A DNA stretch of 64,000 bases, from NCBI RefSeq assembly GCF_024346955.1, contig NZ_AP024883.1, forward strand, positions 2,356,001-2,420,000. The letters run 5' to 3'. The first letter of the stretch is position 1, and every line of letters starts with the position of its first letter. This DNA is from Vibrio mangrovi. Lineage in GTDB: Bacteria > Pseudomonadota > Gammaproteobacteria > Enterobacterales > Vibrionaceae. Positions 26,387 to 35,600 of this stretch are shown in pieces. The notes beneath the pieces are model-generated. The model saw only the letters and a list, made by a program, of their open reading frames with translations. It ran no database searches and was not told the origin of the DNA. The position numbers and the translations under genes were made by a program.

Positions 26387-27484
26387 TTAGCTAACAGGGG
26401 CATCTGAAAGATATATAACATCTATCCTTTTCGCCCACTCTTTAGCTGCTTGTTCTATAATATCCAGCTCATTTGTAATACTGTCGCCAGATTTGTCTAT
26501 CCACATATAACGCTTTGATTTAACGACTTTGATCTGCCAACATGCAACGGCTCTCGAACCAAGAAAAATAACTGGACGACCATTACCAGAAGAGTCATAA
26601 GCTCCAATTTGCTGTAAATTAAGGCAAGTACGAACTAACGAATCGGGTGCATAACCCATTAACAAGGGATCCCACGCAGGTAAAAACCTTACTTCACGAC
26701 TCTCTGTCCCGTTTTCTTTTTCTAAACAGCAAAATTGCTCAATCTTACTTTTGGTCATCCAAATACCCGAATCAACCTCAATAGCATTGATAGAAGGTAA
26801 TAAAGAAGCGATTTCTTGTTTTTTAAATCCTGTCCACCAAGCAATATCATTGGTTGTGACAGGACCGTAGTGATCAATGTAACGGCTGATTATGGATATT
26901 TTCACCGTATCCATATCAGAATTATCGTGACCAAAGCTTGTTGGTGCAGGCGCATATTTCCATTGATTCGACCATGGGCTTGTTGACGGAATACGCACCA
27001 TATCCCCCATATAAGTAGCTACATTGATCAATGCTCTGGCTTCTGCAGGTTGTATGCTTAAACTTATTGCAACATCCTTTGGTTTAACAGCCTTCTCTTT
27101 AGCTAACAATAAAATCTTCGGGAATAACCGCTGATAATCTCCCATAGTTAAACCAACATCAGTTAATCGCCACTCATGACTTTCCGGGGATGATTTAGTC
27201 GCATAAAATAATTGATTTGCCAGTTTTAACGGCGCAATAAATTTAGAACGCCTCATAGCCGGGACCCTTGCTAATCCACACTCCTCTTCAGAAGCAATAG
27301 CCGTATTCATGTCCAGATTACTATTTCGAGATAATATTGCCAACCAACTAGTAGGGCGGTTTGCATATACGCCTAAATAAGCTTCCGACATTTCAGAGAT
27401 AGAAGAATTATCAAATATTTCAAAATGATTTTTCTCAAGCCATCTACACAGATTTTTCGAAAACATATTAATTAATTGCGCCAT
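26387..27484 (-). CDS. AlkZ/YcaQ-like winged-helix DNA-glycosylase family protein
   Basis: A 365-residue protein of the HTH_42 (AlkZ/YcaQ) fold, with repeated winged-helix segments; SIISRYIDHYGPVTTNDIAWWTGF and RFLPAWDPLLMGY are typical of the family. AlkZ protects the azinomycin producer by removing bulky or crosslinked adducts, and related genes sit in clusters for DNA-damaging products. The catalytic QxQ (or QxD) motif appears here as Tyr40-Ala41-Asn42, so the enzyme may be altered, inactive, or used as a sensor. It lies 25 bases upstream of the NRPS gene in the same operon, and self-resistance is the most natural role (inference). Confidence 0.75.
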   Translation of the reverse strand: MAQLINMFSKNLCRWLEKNHFEIFDNSSISEMSEAYLGVYANRPTSWLAILSRNSNLDMNTAIASEEECGLARVPAMRRSKFIAPLKLANQLFYATKSSPESHEWRLTDVGLTMGDYQRLFPKILLLAKEKAVKPKDVAISLSIQPAEARALINVATYMGDMVRIPSTSPWSNQWKYAPAPTSFGHDNSDMDTVKISIISRYIDHYGPVTTNDIAWWTGFKKQEIASLLPSINAIEVDSGIWMTKSKIEQFCCLEKENGTESREVRFLPAWDPLLMGYAPDSLVRTCLNLQQIGAYDSSGNGRPVIFLGSRAVACWQIKVVKSKRYMWIDKSGDSITNELDIIEQAAKEWAKRIDVIYLSDAPVS

Positions 27485-27507
27485 TAAATTTCACCATTAA
27501 AAATAAA

Positions 27508-28206
27508 TTAACTTACATTTTTATACATATCTTGTTTTTCAGGGACAGAATACCCTCCATCTTCATTCTTACGATGTCTTTCTCCGGGTTCTGCTACCTC
27601 TAATGGTTTCTTACCAGTTAACTCTTCATATTCTCGGAGTAGATTAGCCATATCAACCATCCGATCTAGCATCCGACGCAGCATTTCCATACCTTCAGAG
27701 TCCCCAAGAACTTCCCCCTTTTTATCACCAACTAACATTGTGGGAAATCCATATCCAGTGACAATCATCCGGTTCAACAAAGCACACTGAAGCATATGGT
27801 TATATACTTCCACATGACCCATTCTACGTCCGGTAACCATGACACCTGCGACTTTGTTTGTCAGTGTCCGGTTATGGCGTAAAAATCCTGTCCCGACTCG
27901 TTCCAGAAATGCTGACATTAAAGGAGTTGATGAAAATCCATGAACCGGACTGGCATAAATCACACCATCGCTTTGTTCCATTAAAGCAACGGCTTTTGGT
28001 GCATCATCGCCATTATCACAAGGTTCATTTTTAAAATTACACTGTCCACACTTACACGTTTCAATTCTATGTTCAGCTAAGGAAAAAATATCCAAATCAA
28101 CACCTTTGTCATAAAGATATTCTTTTGCCCACTCTAAAGCCTGAGCATTATTACCATCAATCCTTGGTGAACCATTTATAGCTAAAAACTTAAATCTTTT
28201 TTTCAT
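27508..28206 (-). CDS. Flavodoxin-fold NAD(P)H-dependent oxidoreductase with a cysteine cluster
   Basis: A 232-residue protein of the NADPH-dependent FMN reductase / iron-sulphur flavoprotein type. AINGSPRIDGNNAQAL is the FMN phosphate loop, and YASPVHGFSSTPLMSAFLER and VMVTGRRMGH are further flavodoxin-fold blocks. Near residue 52 the Cys pattern CxCxxC...C (ETCKCGQCNFKNEPC) resembles, but is not identical to, iron-sulphur flavoprotein motifs. In this operon it probably reduces or oxidises a pathway intermediate, or supplies reduced flavin. About 100 AT-rich bases separate it from the SHMT-like gene, the largest gap in the operon. Confidence 0.75.
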   Translation of the reverse strand: MKKRFKFLAINGSPRIDGNNAQALEWAKEYLYDKGVDLDIFSLAEHRIETCKCGQCNFKNEPCDNGDDAPKAVALMEQSDGVIYASPVHGFSSTPLMSAFLERVGTGFLRHNRTLTNKVAGVMVTGRRMGHVEVYNHMLQCALLNRMIVTGYGFPTMLVGDKKGEVLGDSEGMEMLRRMLDRMVDMANLLREYEELTGKKPLEVAEPGERHRKNEDGGYSVPEKQDMYKNVS

Positions 28207-28307
28207 CGTATTATCTCTTATTTAAATAAAATAAATTTATGCACAGCAAATACAGATATATTATCTGTGAGCACTAAATATGATTTAATTTGATATCAGA
28301 ACTTTAA

Positions 28308-29657
28308 TTAATACTGGTATTCAGCAATAGGATATTCTTCACATAAACGATAAGATTCAGCAGTAAATTTATCGACTAATTGTTTATCTAGTTTGTAGGC
28401 TTTTTCACCATCCGGCTCAACAGAATCTAAAATATTACAGATCAATCCAACAACAGCTTCACATCCTTTTGCGTCAAAATGCCTCTGTGATAGAGAGCCA
28501 GTGCCTATTCTTAATCCACTCGTAACAAAAGATGATCGTGTTTCACCAGGTACTCGGTTCTTGTTGACTAAAATTGAACATTCTTCAAGTGCTGATTCAG
28601 CAATAGCTCCCGTCATATTACCAGAAAGGCGAATCAGTACTGTGTGGTTTTCTGAAATTTGTCCAACAACTTCATAACCCCGGCTATCAAAAGCCTTAGC
28701 AATAATATCTGCATTACTTCTAATACGGTGAATATGCTCTTTAAACGCAGGAGTCATTGCATATCCAAACGCAACTGCTTTAGCTGCAATAATATTGACC
28801 GCTGGCGCACCTTGCATTTTCGGAAAAACAGCTGCATCTAAAGTTTGCGCAAATGTTTTTTCTGTTCCGGGAACGATTCTCTCAGCATCACGTCCAGATA
28901 AGATCAATCCGCCACGTGGACCCGACAATTGCTTATGAGTACAAGTCGTGGTTATATGGGCATAGTTAATCGGCGATGGATGCAAACCAACAGCAACCAG
29001 ACCTGCAATATGAGATATGTCAGCCATAAGAATTGCATCAACAGAATCAGCAATTTCTCTAAACTTTGCAAAATCAACAGTTCTTGAGTAAGCAGTCGCA
29101 CCACAAACAATCATTTTAGGTCTGTACTCAAGAGCAAGAGATCTCACTTCCTCATAATCAATAAGTCCATCGGTTGTAGTGCCGTACCCAATTGCCTTGT
29201 AGTTTAAGCCGGAAAACGTGACGGGACTGCCATGAGTCAAGTGTCCACCATTATCTAGAGCCATACCAAGTAATGTATCTCCGGGCTTTAGAAAAGCGGA
29301 ATAAACTTGGTAATTCGCACTTGATGCCGAATGAGATTGAACACTAGCATACTCAGCATCGAAAAGGTTTCGAGCCCTTTCTATTGCAAGAGCTTCAACT
29401 AAATCAACATTTTCACATCCCGCATGATAACGTTTACCAGGAAAACCTTCAGCAGTTACATTTACCAATGAAGACGCTGCTGCCACAAGTGATTCCGTAT
29501 TGACAGCACAACAGGAAGCAACCAAAGACAAAGTTTGACTTTGTCGCCGAACTTCAGCATCCAGAATTTTTGCAATTTCTGGATCTCGTAGCTTGAGGTT
29601 GCTAATACCTTTCGTCAGTAGATCTTCAAAATTATCAATTTTACTTAGAGGTTTCAT
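28308..29657 (-). CDS. Serine hydroxymethyltransferase-like PLP enzyme of the NRPS operon
   Basis: A 449-residue fold-type I PLP enzyme close to GlyA; the PLP lysine is in TTTCTHKQLSGPRGG and the AEGFPGKRY block is recognisable. Against E. coli GlyA my alignment gives two active-site changes: Tyr55 becomes Thr68 and Tyr65 becomes His78, while the Glu57 equivalent (Glu70) is kept. SHMT homologues in natural-product clusters make unusual beta-hydroxy amino acids, such as L-threonine transaldolases (obafluorin), or alpha-methylserine that is later cyclised by a Cy domain (JBIR-34/35, as I recall). Here it may make the A2 substrate of the NRPS (inference). It is unlikely to be housekeeping glyA. 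Confidence 0.85.
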   Translation of the reverse strand: MKPLSKIDNFEDLLTKGISNLKLRDPEIAKILDAEVRRQSQTLSLVASCCAVNTESLVAAASSLVNVTAEGFPGKRYHAGCENVDLVEALAIERARNLFDAEYASVQSHSASSANYQVYSAFLKPGDTLLGMALDNGGHLTHGSPVTFSGLNYKAIGYGTTTDGLIDYEEVRSLALEYRPKMIVCGATAYSRTVDFAKFREIADSVDAILMADISHIAGLVAVGLHPSPINYAHITTTCTHKQLSGPRGGLILSGRDAERIVPGTEKTFAQTLDAAVFPKMQGAPAVNIIAAKAVAFGYAMTPAFKEHIHRIRSNADIIAKAFDSRGYEVVGQISENHTVLIRLSGNMTGAIAESALEECSILVNKNRVPGETRSSFVTSGLRIGTGSLSQRHFDAKGCEAVVGLICNILDSVEPDGEKAYKLDKQLVDKFTAESYRLCEEYPIAEYQY

Positions 29658-29688
29658 GATATAATCCTTTTATTAATACTTTATTTTT

Positions 29689-30660
29689 TTAATGAAAAAA
29701 TCTCAAAACCATTGAGGTCAGCTCATCACTATGTGTACGCAAGAAGTAATGCCCGCCATCATCAATAATCTGACAGTCTTTCACATCTAATAATGTCTTC
29801 CATACATCGAAACATGCTGCCATATCGCTTGTAGCAGGATCCTTCCCACCGAGAATAACCATCGCAGGGAGATCACTCGTATCAAGTTGACGTAGTAGTC
29901 GATATGATTCACAGGACAAAATATGATCTCTCCGTCCTCTAGCCAGCATCGCTTCAGATTCTTTTTCGCTTAATCCCTCAAAACCTCCCAAGAAACGCAG
30001 ATAGCTTCCCCACTCACTTTCACTAGTTCGCTCAGCTTCACTCAACTTCTCATCCGGATCTAAAACGGGATTAGCCGCAGCAGCAATGAGTATCACATTC
30101 TTCCGCATAGTATTTAGTTGGGCAGCCAAGCAACTAGCAAGCGCCGCACCAGCACAATGACCATAAATAATAATCTTCTCGGCTTGGAGCTCATTTATTT
30201 TATCGGCTAATTCTCTTACTAATTCTTCACAGTCATTCACATTCTCAACATGTGAATCCCCAAAATCTAAGCCATAAACAGATACTGAATTATTATCTAA
30301 GAATAAGTGTTTATAATTAGTTGGATCACCACCTCCATATGGAACTCCTACAAAAGCAATTTTCTCTGTTCGGCTGTTATCAGATAAACAAACGATCCTT
30401 GCTTGAAGAGTGCTATCATTGCCAAGAATAAACTGGGCAAATGTTCTCACAGTAGGATTCTCAAATAAGGTGACAATTGGCAGTTGCTTTCCATTGAGTT
30501 TTGAAATAACACGAATTGCATCAAAGGAATCACCTCCCAAATCAAAGAAATTGGTGTCAATATCAATGTCCTGTTGATCTAAAACCTCTTCAAAAACACT
30601 CTTTATTCGTGATATTTCAATATTCAAATTTTCATTACTCTGTTCAACGCCTTTACACAT
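29689..30660 (-). CDS. Carrier protein-thioesterase didomain (T-TE) with a Cys nucleophile
   Basis: 323 residues. A carrier domain occupies ~10-85 with its phosphopantetheine serine at Ser45 (FFDLGGDSFDAI). An alpha/beta-hydrolase thioesterase follows (~95-323): the nucleophile elbow reads GHCAG with Cys169 instead of Ser, the acid is probably Asp274 (LGGKDPA) and the base His304 (DDGGHYF). Cys-type TE domains are uncommon; in obafluorin synthesis one forms a beta-lactone. As the only release domain in the operon it probably frees the product, and its carrier has no adenylation domain of its own, so it must be loaded in trans, perhaps by the PaaK-like ligase or by a condensation-like protein. 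It overlaps the upstream gene by eight bases. Confidence 0.88.
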   Translation of the reverse strand: MCKGVEQSNENLNIEISRIKSVFEEVLDQQDIDIDTNFFDLGGDSFDAIRVISKLNGKQLPIVTLFENPTVRTFAQFILGNDSTLQARIVCLSDNSRTEKIAFVGVPYGGGDPTNYKHLFLDNNSVSVYGLDFGDSHVENVNDCEELVRELADKINELQAEKIIIYGHCAGAALASCLAAQLNTMRKNVILIAAAANPVLDPDEKLSEAERTSESEWGSYLRFLGGFEGLSEKESEAMLARGRRDHILSCESYRLLRQLDTSDLPAMVILGGKDPATSDMAACFDVWKTLLDVKDCQIIDDGGHYFLRTHSDELTSMVLRFFH

Positions 30661-31720
30661 AATTACCTCTATCTGATAAGTAACTGCCTAATTTATTTAA
30701 TGAGTTCTTAGCTTTCAATGTATCGCGAAAACATCCTTCTAATAGCACTTCAACTACACCTTTAGAGATGCTTTTAATCTCAATACCCACTGGAAACAGC
30801 CAGCTCCCTTTCTTAGATGGCTCAAGAGATCTACTTGTAGCACCATTAATAAACAATTCCGAACCGCGACATGAATTTAGAAGCTTCTTATATACTTCAT
30901 TCACTTTCTCGAGTTTCTCTAAACTTGTATCTTCATGAAAGCTATCGCCACGAAGGAAAATAGGTACGAGCCCTGTTTGCATCCCTATAGTTTTTTCCCC
31001 ATCACATCTCCAATTGTGTGACGAACAAATTACATTACCTTCCTCAATAATATCTTCTCCGTGTAACCAATTGATTATCGCCTCATACACTTGATGTTTT
31101 GAGGCCAAAATCTTAGGACTACTAATACAGCTTCTATTACAGGTATTATCCCATGAGAGAGGGCCTGTTTTACTAATTACAATAGGAGCAGAATCTGTAA
31201 TATCACTTGCTAATAGTGATGTGTTTTTTGCATTTTTCTGCTGGTAGATATAGTTCCTGTAGGCTAATCTTTGATCTGATAATCGCTGAAAAACCTTGCT
31301 TTTAGATAAGTATGTCAGATCAATAATTGCACTTGAAATCTCATTTAGAGAATCTTCATCGGCAAGCGCATGGTTCACTGCAATATAGAATTGATATTTA
31401 TCATTCTCACTATGAAACCGAATTGATATGAGGGTCTTCCCTTGTATCACATCATTTTGAACAATAGATAGATATTCTGTATTGGTCGTATCACCAATGC
31501 ACTCTATCAAACTATTTTTTACTACAATTTCATTCCAAGAATTAAGGATTACCTCCTTAAGATCAGATTCTGTTATTTTCACATCACTAATAAAGAAAAA
31601 GTCTTTTGATACTTCAGTAAATAATCCTGATAGTAAATCTTTTGCCACAATGGAACGTGCTTCTACACTTAATTCCATATTTAGCAATTCCATACATAAC
31701 TCGTTATCCGACAAATTCAT
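30653..31720 (-). CDS. Short stand-alone condensation-domain-like protein (first gene of the operon)
   Basis: 355 residues, shorter than a full C domain (~430). The motif AVNHALADEDS at 114-124 aligns with HHxxxDG: Asn116 replaces the first His, the catalytic second His117 and Asp121 are kept, and Gly is Glu122. The remainder is only weakly similar to C domains or acyltransferases of the same fold, so the assignment rests mainly on this motif and on context. It starts the 13-gene operon, overlaps the T-TE gene by eight bases, and may be the condensing partner of that carrier. The ATG at 31720 has only a weak ribosome-binding site. Confidence 0.62.
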   Translation of the reverse strand: MNLSDNELCMELLNMELSVEARSIVAKDLLSGLFTEVSKDFFFISDVKITESDLKEVILNSWNEIVVKNSLIECIGDTTNTEYLSIVQNDVIQGKTLISIRFHSENDKYQFYIAVNHALADEDSLNEISSAIIDLTYLSKSKVFQRLSDQRLAYRNYIYQQKNAKNTSLLASDITDSAPIVISKTGPLSWDNTCNRSCISSPKILASKHQVYEAIINWLHGEDIIEEGNVICSSHNWRCDGEKTIGMQTGLVPIFLRGDSFHEDTSLEKLEKVNEVYKKLLNSCRGSELFINGATSRSLEPSKKGSWLFPVGIEIKSISKGVVEVLLEGCFRDTLKAKNSLNKLGSYLSDRGNYV

Positions 31721-32579
31721 TCCATGATACCCTATTTTTATTTGTATTATTTTGCACAGATTTATTTCGAATTGGGCAGTACTTATGGTCGCCAGATTGT
31801 AATCAAAACTTTAGCAATTAAAAGGCATTTTTATATTTATTAATAGATACGAGATCAATTACTAAGATTTGCCACCCTGTAAGATATAAATTTGATTATA
31901 GTTAATATTGTTATTTCAATTGACTGTCATATATGGATATGTATAGAATTTGATAATGTAATTAACTTATTAGTTAATAGTTAGTCTTATCAAAGACATG
32001 TTTTTTATATTTAACCTTTAATAAAATGTAACTATATTGAGACTAGCTATTTATAAATAACTGAATACCACATACATATATCAAATTTAAGTAATAAATA
32101 TAGACACACAATATCAAATGCACTGTTCTCTATTTCAATAACCACCACACCATAATTAGTGAACTACATATATTTTCTATAGTATGATTTTTGTTTCATA
32201 TTTTATTGTGACTTTATAGAACTCTCAAAAAAATAGCAGCTTCATTTAAACCCTTAAATTTTGTGTTAAAGATCAATATTTTTGTATTAATGATTCAAGA
32301 TTTCCACAAAATAAACAGACATAAGTCACATATGGTTTATTTTATTTAGTACAACGAAAAGATGTCACAGATTAAATAAGATTTAGTATCAATAGAAATA
32401 GCATGCCCCAACACAAACCCAGCTGTCTTTAGTTAGGGTGAAGGAAAATGTTTCTCTTCTGTTCTAAATAAAGATATATGAACTCGGTTCTGCGGAAAAA
32501 TACGACATTAACAGCCCAAGCCAGACTAGGGCTCGTCGAATTTCCTGTACACCTAGATATAACCCCAAACATTTGGATG
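31721..32579. other. AT-rich gene-free leader of the NRPS operon
   Basis: No convincing coding sequence is present. At 31921-31980 only 13 of 60 bases are G or C, far below the neighbouring genes. The operon promoter must lie here, reading leftwards, but I cannot point to a single clear -35/-10 pair among many AT-rich candidates. Such DNA is typical of H-NS-silenced acquired regions. No regulator gene is encoded in or next to it. Confidence 0.7.
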
Positions 32580-32621
32580 AAAAAAGGATTTCAGCTAATC
32601 TCGGGCTATTAGCTGAAATCC
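32580..32621 (-). terminator. Rho-independent terminator of the RND pump operon
   Basis: GGATTTCAGCTAAT and ATTAGCTGAAATCC form a perfect 14-bp stem with an eight-base loop; on the minus strand the stem is followed by six T residues. It lies about 50 bases after the RND permease stop and isolates the pump from the NRPS operon. Confidence 0.9.
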
Positions 32622-32669
32622 AGGAACAATCCTTGAAATCACAACGGATCATCAAAAACATCTTTTTCA

Positions 32670-35600
32670 TTAACCGTCCGTCGTCGACACCGATATAGCT
32701 TCTCCATGCACAGAATGCTGTTGTTCTTCAATTGACGGTTTTGGCCGGTGATCACCGGCAAGCAGACAGTAAATTGTCGGCAGCACAAACAGAGTGAAAA
32801 ATGTTCCGACCAGCATTCCCATCACCACTACAATCCCAATGGAGAAACGGCTGGCAGCACCGGCTCCGGCGGCAAACAGCAATGGAACCAGCCCGGCGAC
32901 CATTGCCGCAGTTGTCATCAGAACCGGACGCATCCGCACCACCGCGGCATGGCGAATCGCTTCCATTTTGCCGATATTTTCATCGTGCTGCATTTCATTG
33001 GCGAAAGAAACCATCAGGATGCCGTGCTTGGAAATTAAACCAATCAGTGTTACCAACCCGATCTGGGTATAGATATTGAGGGTGGTAAAGCCAAGATAAA
33101 TCGGCACTAAAGCACCACAGACCGCCAGAGGCACCGTCACCAGAATCACCAGCGGATCGCGGAAGCTCTCAAACTGAGCAGACAGTACTAAGAAAATAAC
33201 AATAAGTGCGAAAGCAAACGAGACGGTCAGCCGGTTCCCTTCATGCACAAACTGACGACTGTTCGACAGCCAGTCAACGGTAGTTCCCTGTGGCAGTGGC
33301 TGTTTTTGCAGAAATTCAACCGCCTGTCCCATGGTAACTCCAGGCATCAGCACTCCGGACAGCGTCGCTGAGTTCATCTGGTTAAACTGCGGTAATTTAT
33401 TGGGCTGTGGCCGGATTTCAACCTTCACAACCGTCGACAGCGGAACCAGTTTTCCTGTGGTCGTTTTGACATAAAACTGTCCCAGATTGTCCGGTGTCAA
33501 CCGCTGATTCTGAGGAACCTGAGTAATCACATCGTAGGAGCGATCAAACCAGTTAAACCGGTTCACGTAATTTTCCCCGACCAGAACGGCCAGCGTGTCC
33601 GCGATCTCTGCCATCGTCACACCCATTTCTCCGGCTTTGGCCCGGTCAATGCTGATATGTGCTTCGGCACTATCAAATGCCAGATCACTGTCGACAAATG
33701 CAAACAGACCACTGCCCCACGCTGCGCCTTTCAATGCCATCAGAGTCTGATAGATTGAAGAGAATTCATCCGTGGAACGAATCACCATCTGGACCGGCAA
33801 ACCACCGGTTGCTGCCGGTAACGGACTATCCTGAAACAAAGATGTGTAAACACCGGTCACACCTGCGGTACGTCCGGCCAGATCAGCCTGAATCTGATCT
33901 GCCGACCGTTCACGCTCCGACCACTCTTTCAGCAGAATCCCACCGAACCCAATATTGGCATTGTCACCACCAACGGCAAAAAAGCTGCCTTCGAACTCCG
34001 GCATCTGCGCAAAAAGATGATCAACCTGAGCACTGAATCTGGTGGTGTAATCCACATTGGCATACTGAGGTGCCTTGGTCTGAGCAAAGATATATCCCAT
34101 GTCTTCTGCCGGAGCCAGTTCCCGCTGAGTTCCGGTGAACAACACCACGATAGCACCCAGAATGAATATTCCGGCGAAAAGCACCGCTGCACGCGCCGCC
34201 AGCGTTTTATCAAGCAACCGACCATATATACCGGTCAGCCCTTCCATATAGTGTTCTACTAACTTGGCGAGCTTTGCTTCCGCCAGTTTAGATTTGAGTA
34301 ATTTCCCACTCATCATCGGCGACAGCGTTAATGCAATGACACCTGACACAATGACCGAACCGGCCAGTGTGAAGGCAAATTCTCTGAACAACGCCCCGGT
34401 CAGTCCGCCCATCAGGCCTATCGGTGCGTAAACTGCTGCCAGTGTAATCGTCATGGCAATCACCGGTCCGATAATTTCCCGGGCACCTTGCAGGGCAGCA
34501 TGCATTGGCGTCGAACCTTCCTCGATATGCCGGTGAATATTTTCGACCACAACAATCGCATCGTCGACAACCAGACCAATCGCCAGCACCATCGCCAGCA
34601 GAGTCAGCAAATTCAGAGAAAAACCAAACGCAAGCATCAGTGCTGCCGTACCCAGCAGCGATAATGGTATTGTTACCACCGGAATGATCACCGCCCGGAA
34701 TGTACCGAGGAACAGGAAAATCACCACAATGACAATCGCAATCGCCTCAACCAGCGTATGTTCCACTTCATCAATCGAAGCATTGACGAAATGAGCCACA
34801 TCAAAGCGGTTGATAATCTTGAGCCCCGGAGGAGCAACACGCTGAATGTCCGGCAGCAGATCATTGACGTTCTTAACAATATCCAGCGGATTACCGTCAG
34901 GTGTCGGAGAAATCGAAATAAATACTGCTTTCTGGCCTGAGGATATTGCTGCCGAATCGTAGTTTTGCCCACCCAGTTCAACGGTCGCCACATCTTCCAG
35001 CCGCACAACTCCGTTCTCTCCTCTTTTCAGAACCATCTGCCGGAATGCATCCACATCCCGCAGGTCTGTCGCCGCTGTAATATTGATTGCGGTGTCGGTT
35101 CCTTTAAGCTGGCCGGGAGAAGACTGAATGTTGTTGGCCCGTAAAGCTCCGGCAATATCACTGGCAGTCATACCACGCGCCGCAAGTTTGACCGGATCAA
35201 CCCAAATTCGCATCGCAAAAGATGCACCCCCATTAATCTGTGCCGATGCAACACCAGGAACAGAGGTAATCAAAGGTTGAGCAACCCGGCTGGCAAAATC
35301 GACTATCTGTGGAACCTGAAGTGAGTCACTAATAAAGGCAACATACTGGATTGCTGATGCACCATCGGTAATTTTAGCAATCACCGGATCCGTTACGCCT
35401 TCAGGCAGACGATATTTTACCGCCTGTACTTTCGACAGAATTTCTGTCATCGACCGGTCAGCATTGGCATTCAGTACCAGCTTCGCTGCAATATGGCTTT
35501 TCCCCTGACTGGATGTTGAAGTAATGTATTCGATGCCATTGGCTGTTGAAATTTCCTTCGCAATCGGCGTGGTGACAAATCCCTGCATCATATCCTGTGT

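Noticed and set aside
28308..29657. Housekeeping glyA
   Set aside because: It is inside a secondary-metabolism operon, has changes at two active-site tyrosines, and shares the AT-rich composition of the cluster.
13150..31720. Catechol- or salicylate-type siderophore cluster
   Set aside because: A Cy domain fits such pathways, but there are no isochorismate, DHB or salicylate genes, no TonB receptor, no iron-transport genes and no Fur-like box noticed; the TrpE-like enzyme points to an aminated product.
13150..31720. Tilivalline-type pyrrolobenzodiazepine cluster
   Set aside because: The DAHP synthase, aminating enzyme, exporter and DNA-repair-like gene are similar in kind, but there is no terminal reductase, no hydroxyanthranilate genes, and a Cy domain is present instead.
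32464..32670. 68-codon minus-strand frame after the RND permease
   Set aside because: It contains the whole perfect terminator stem at 32580-32621, has no recognisable family, and lies in the untranslated tail of the pump operon.
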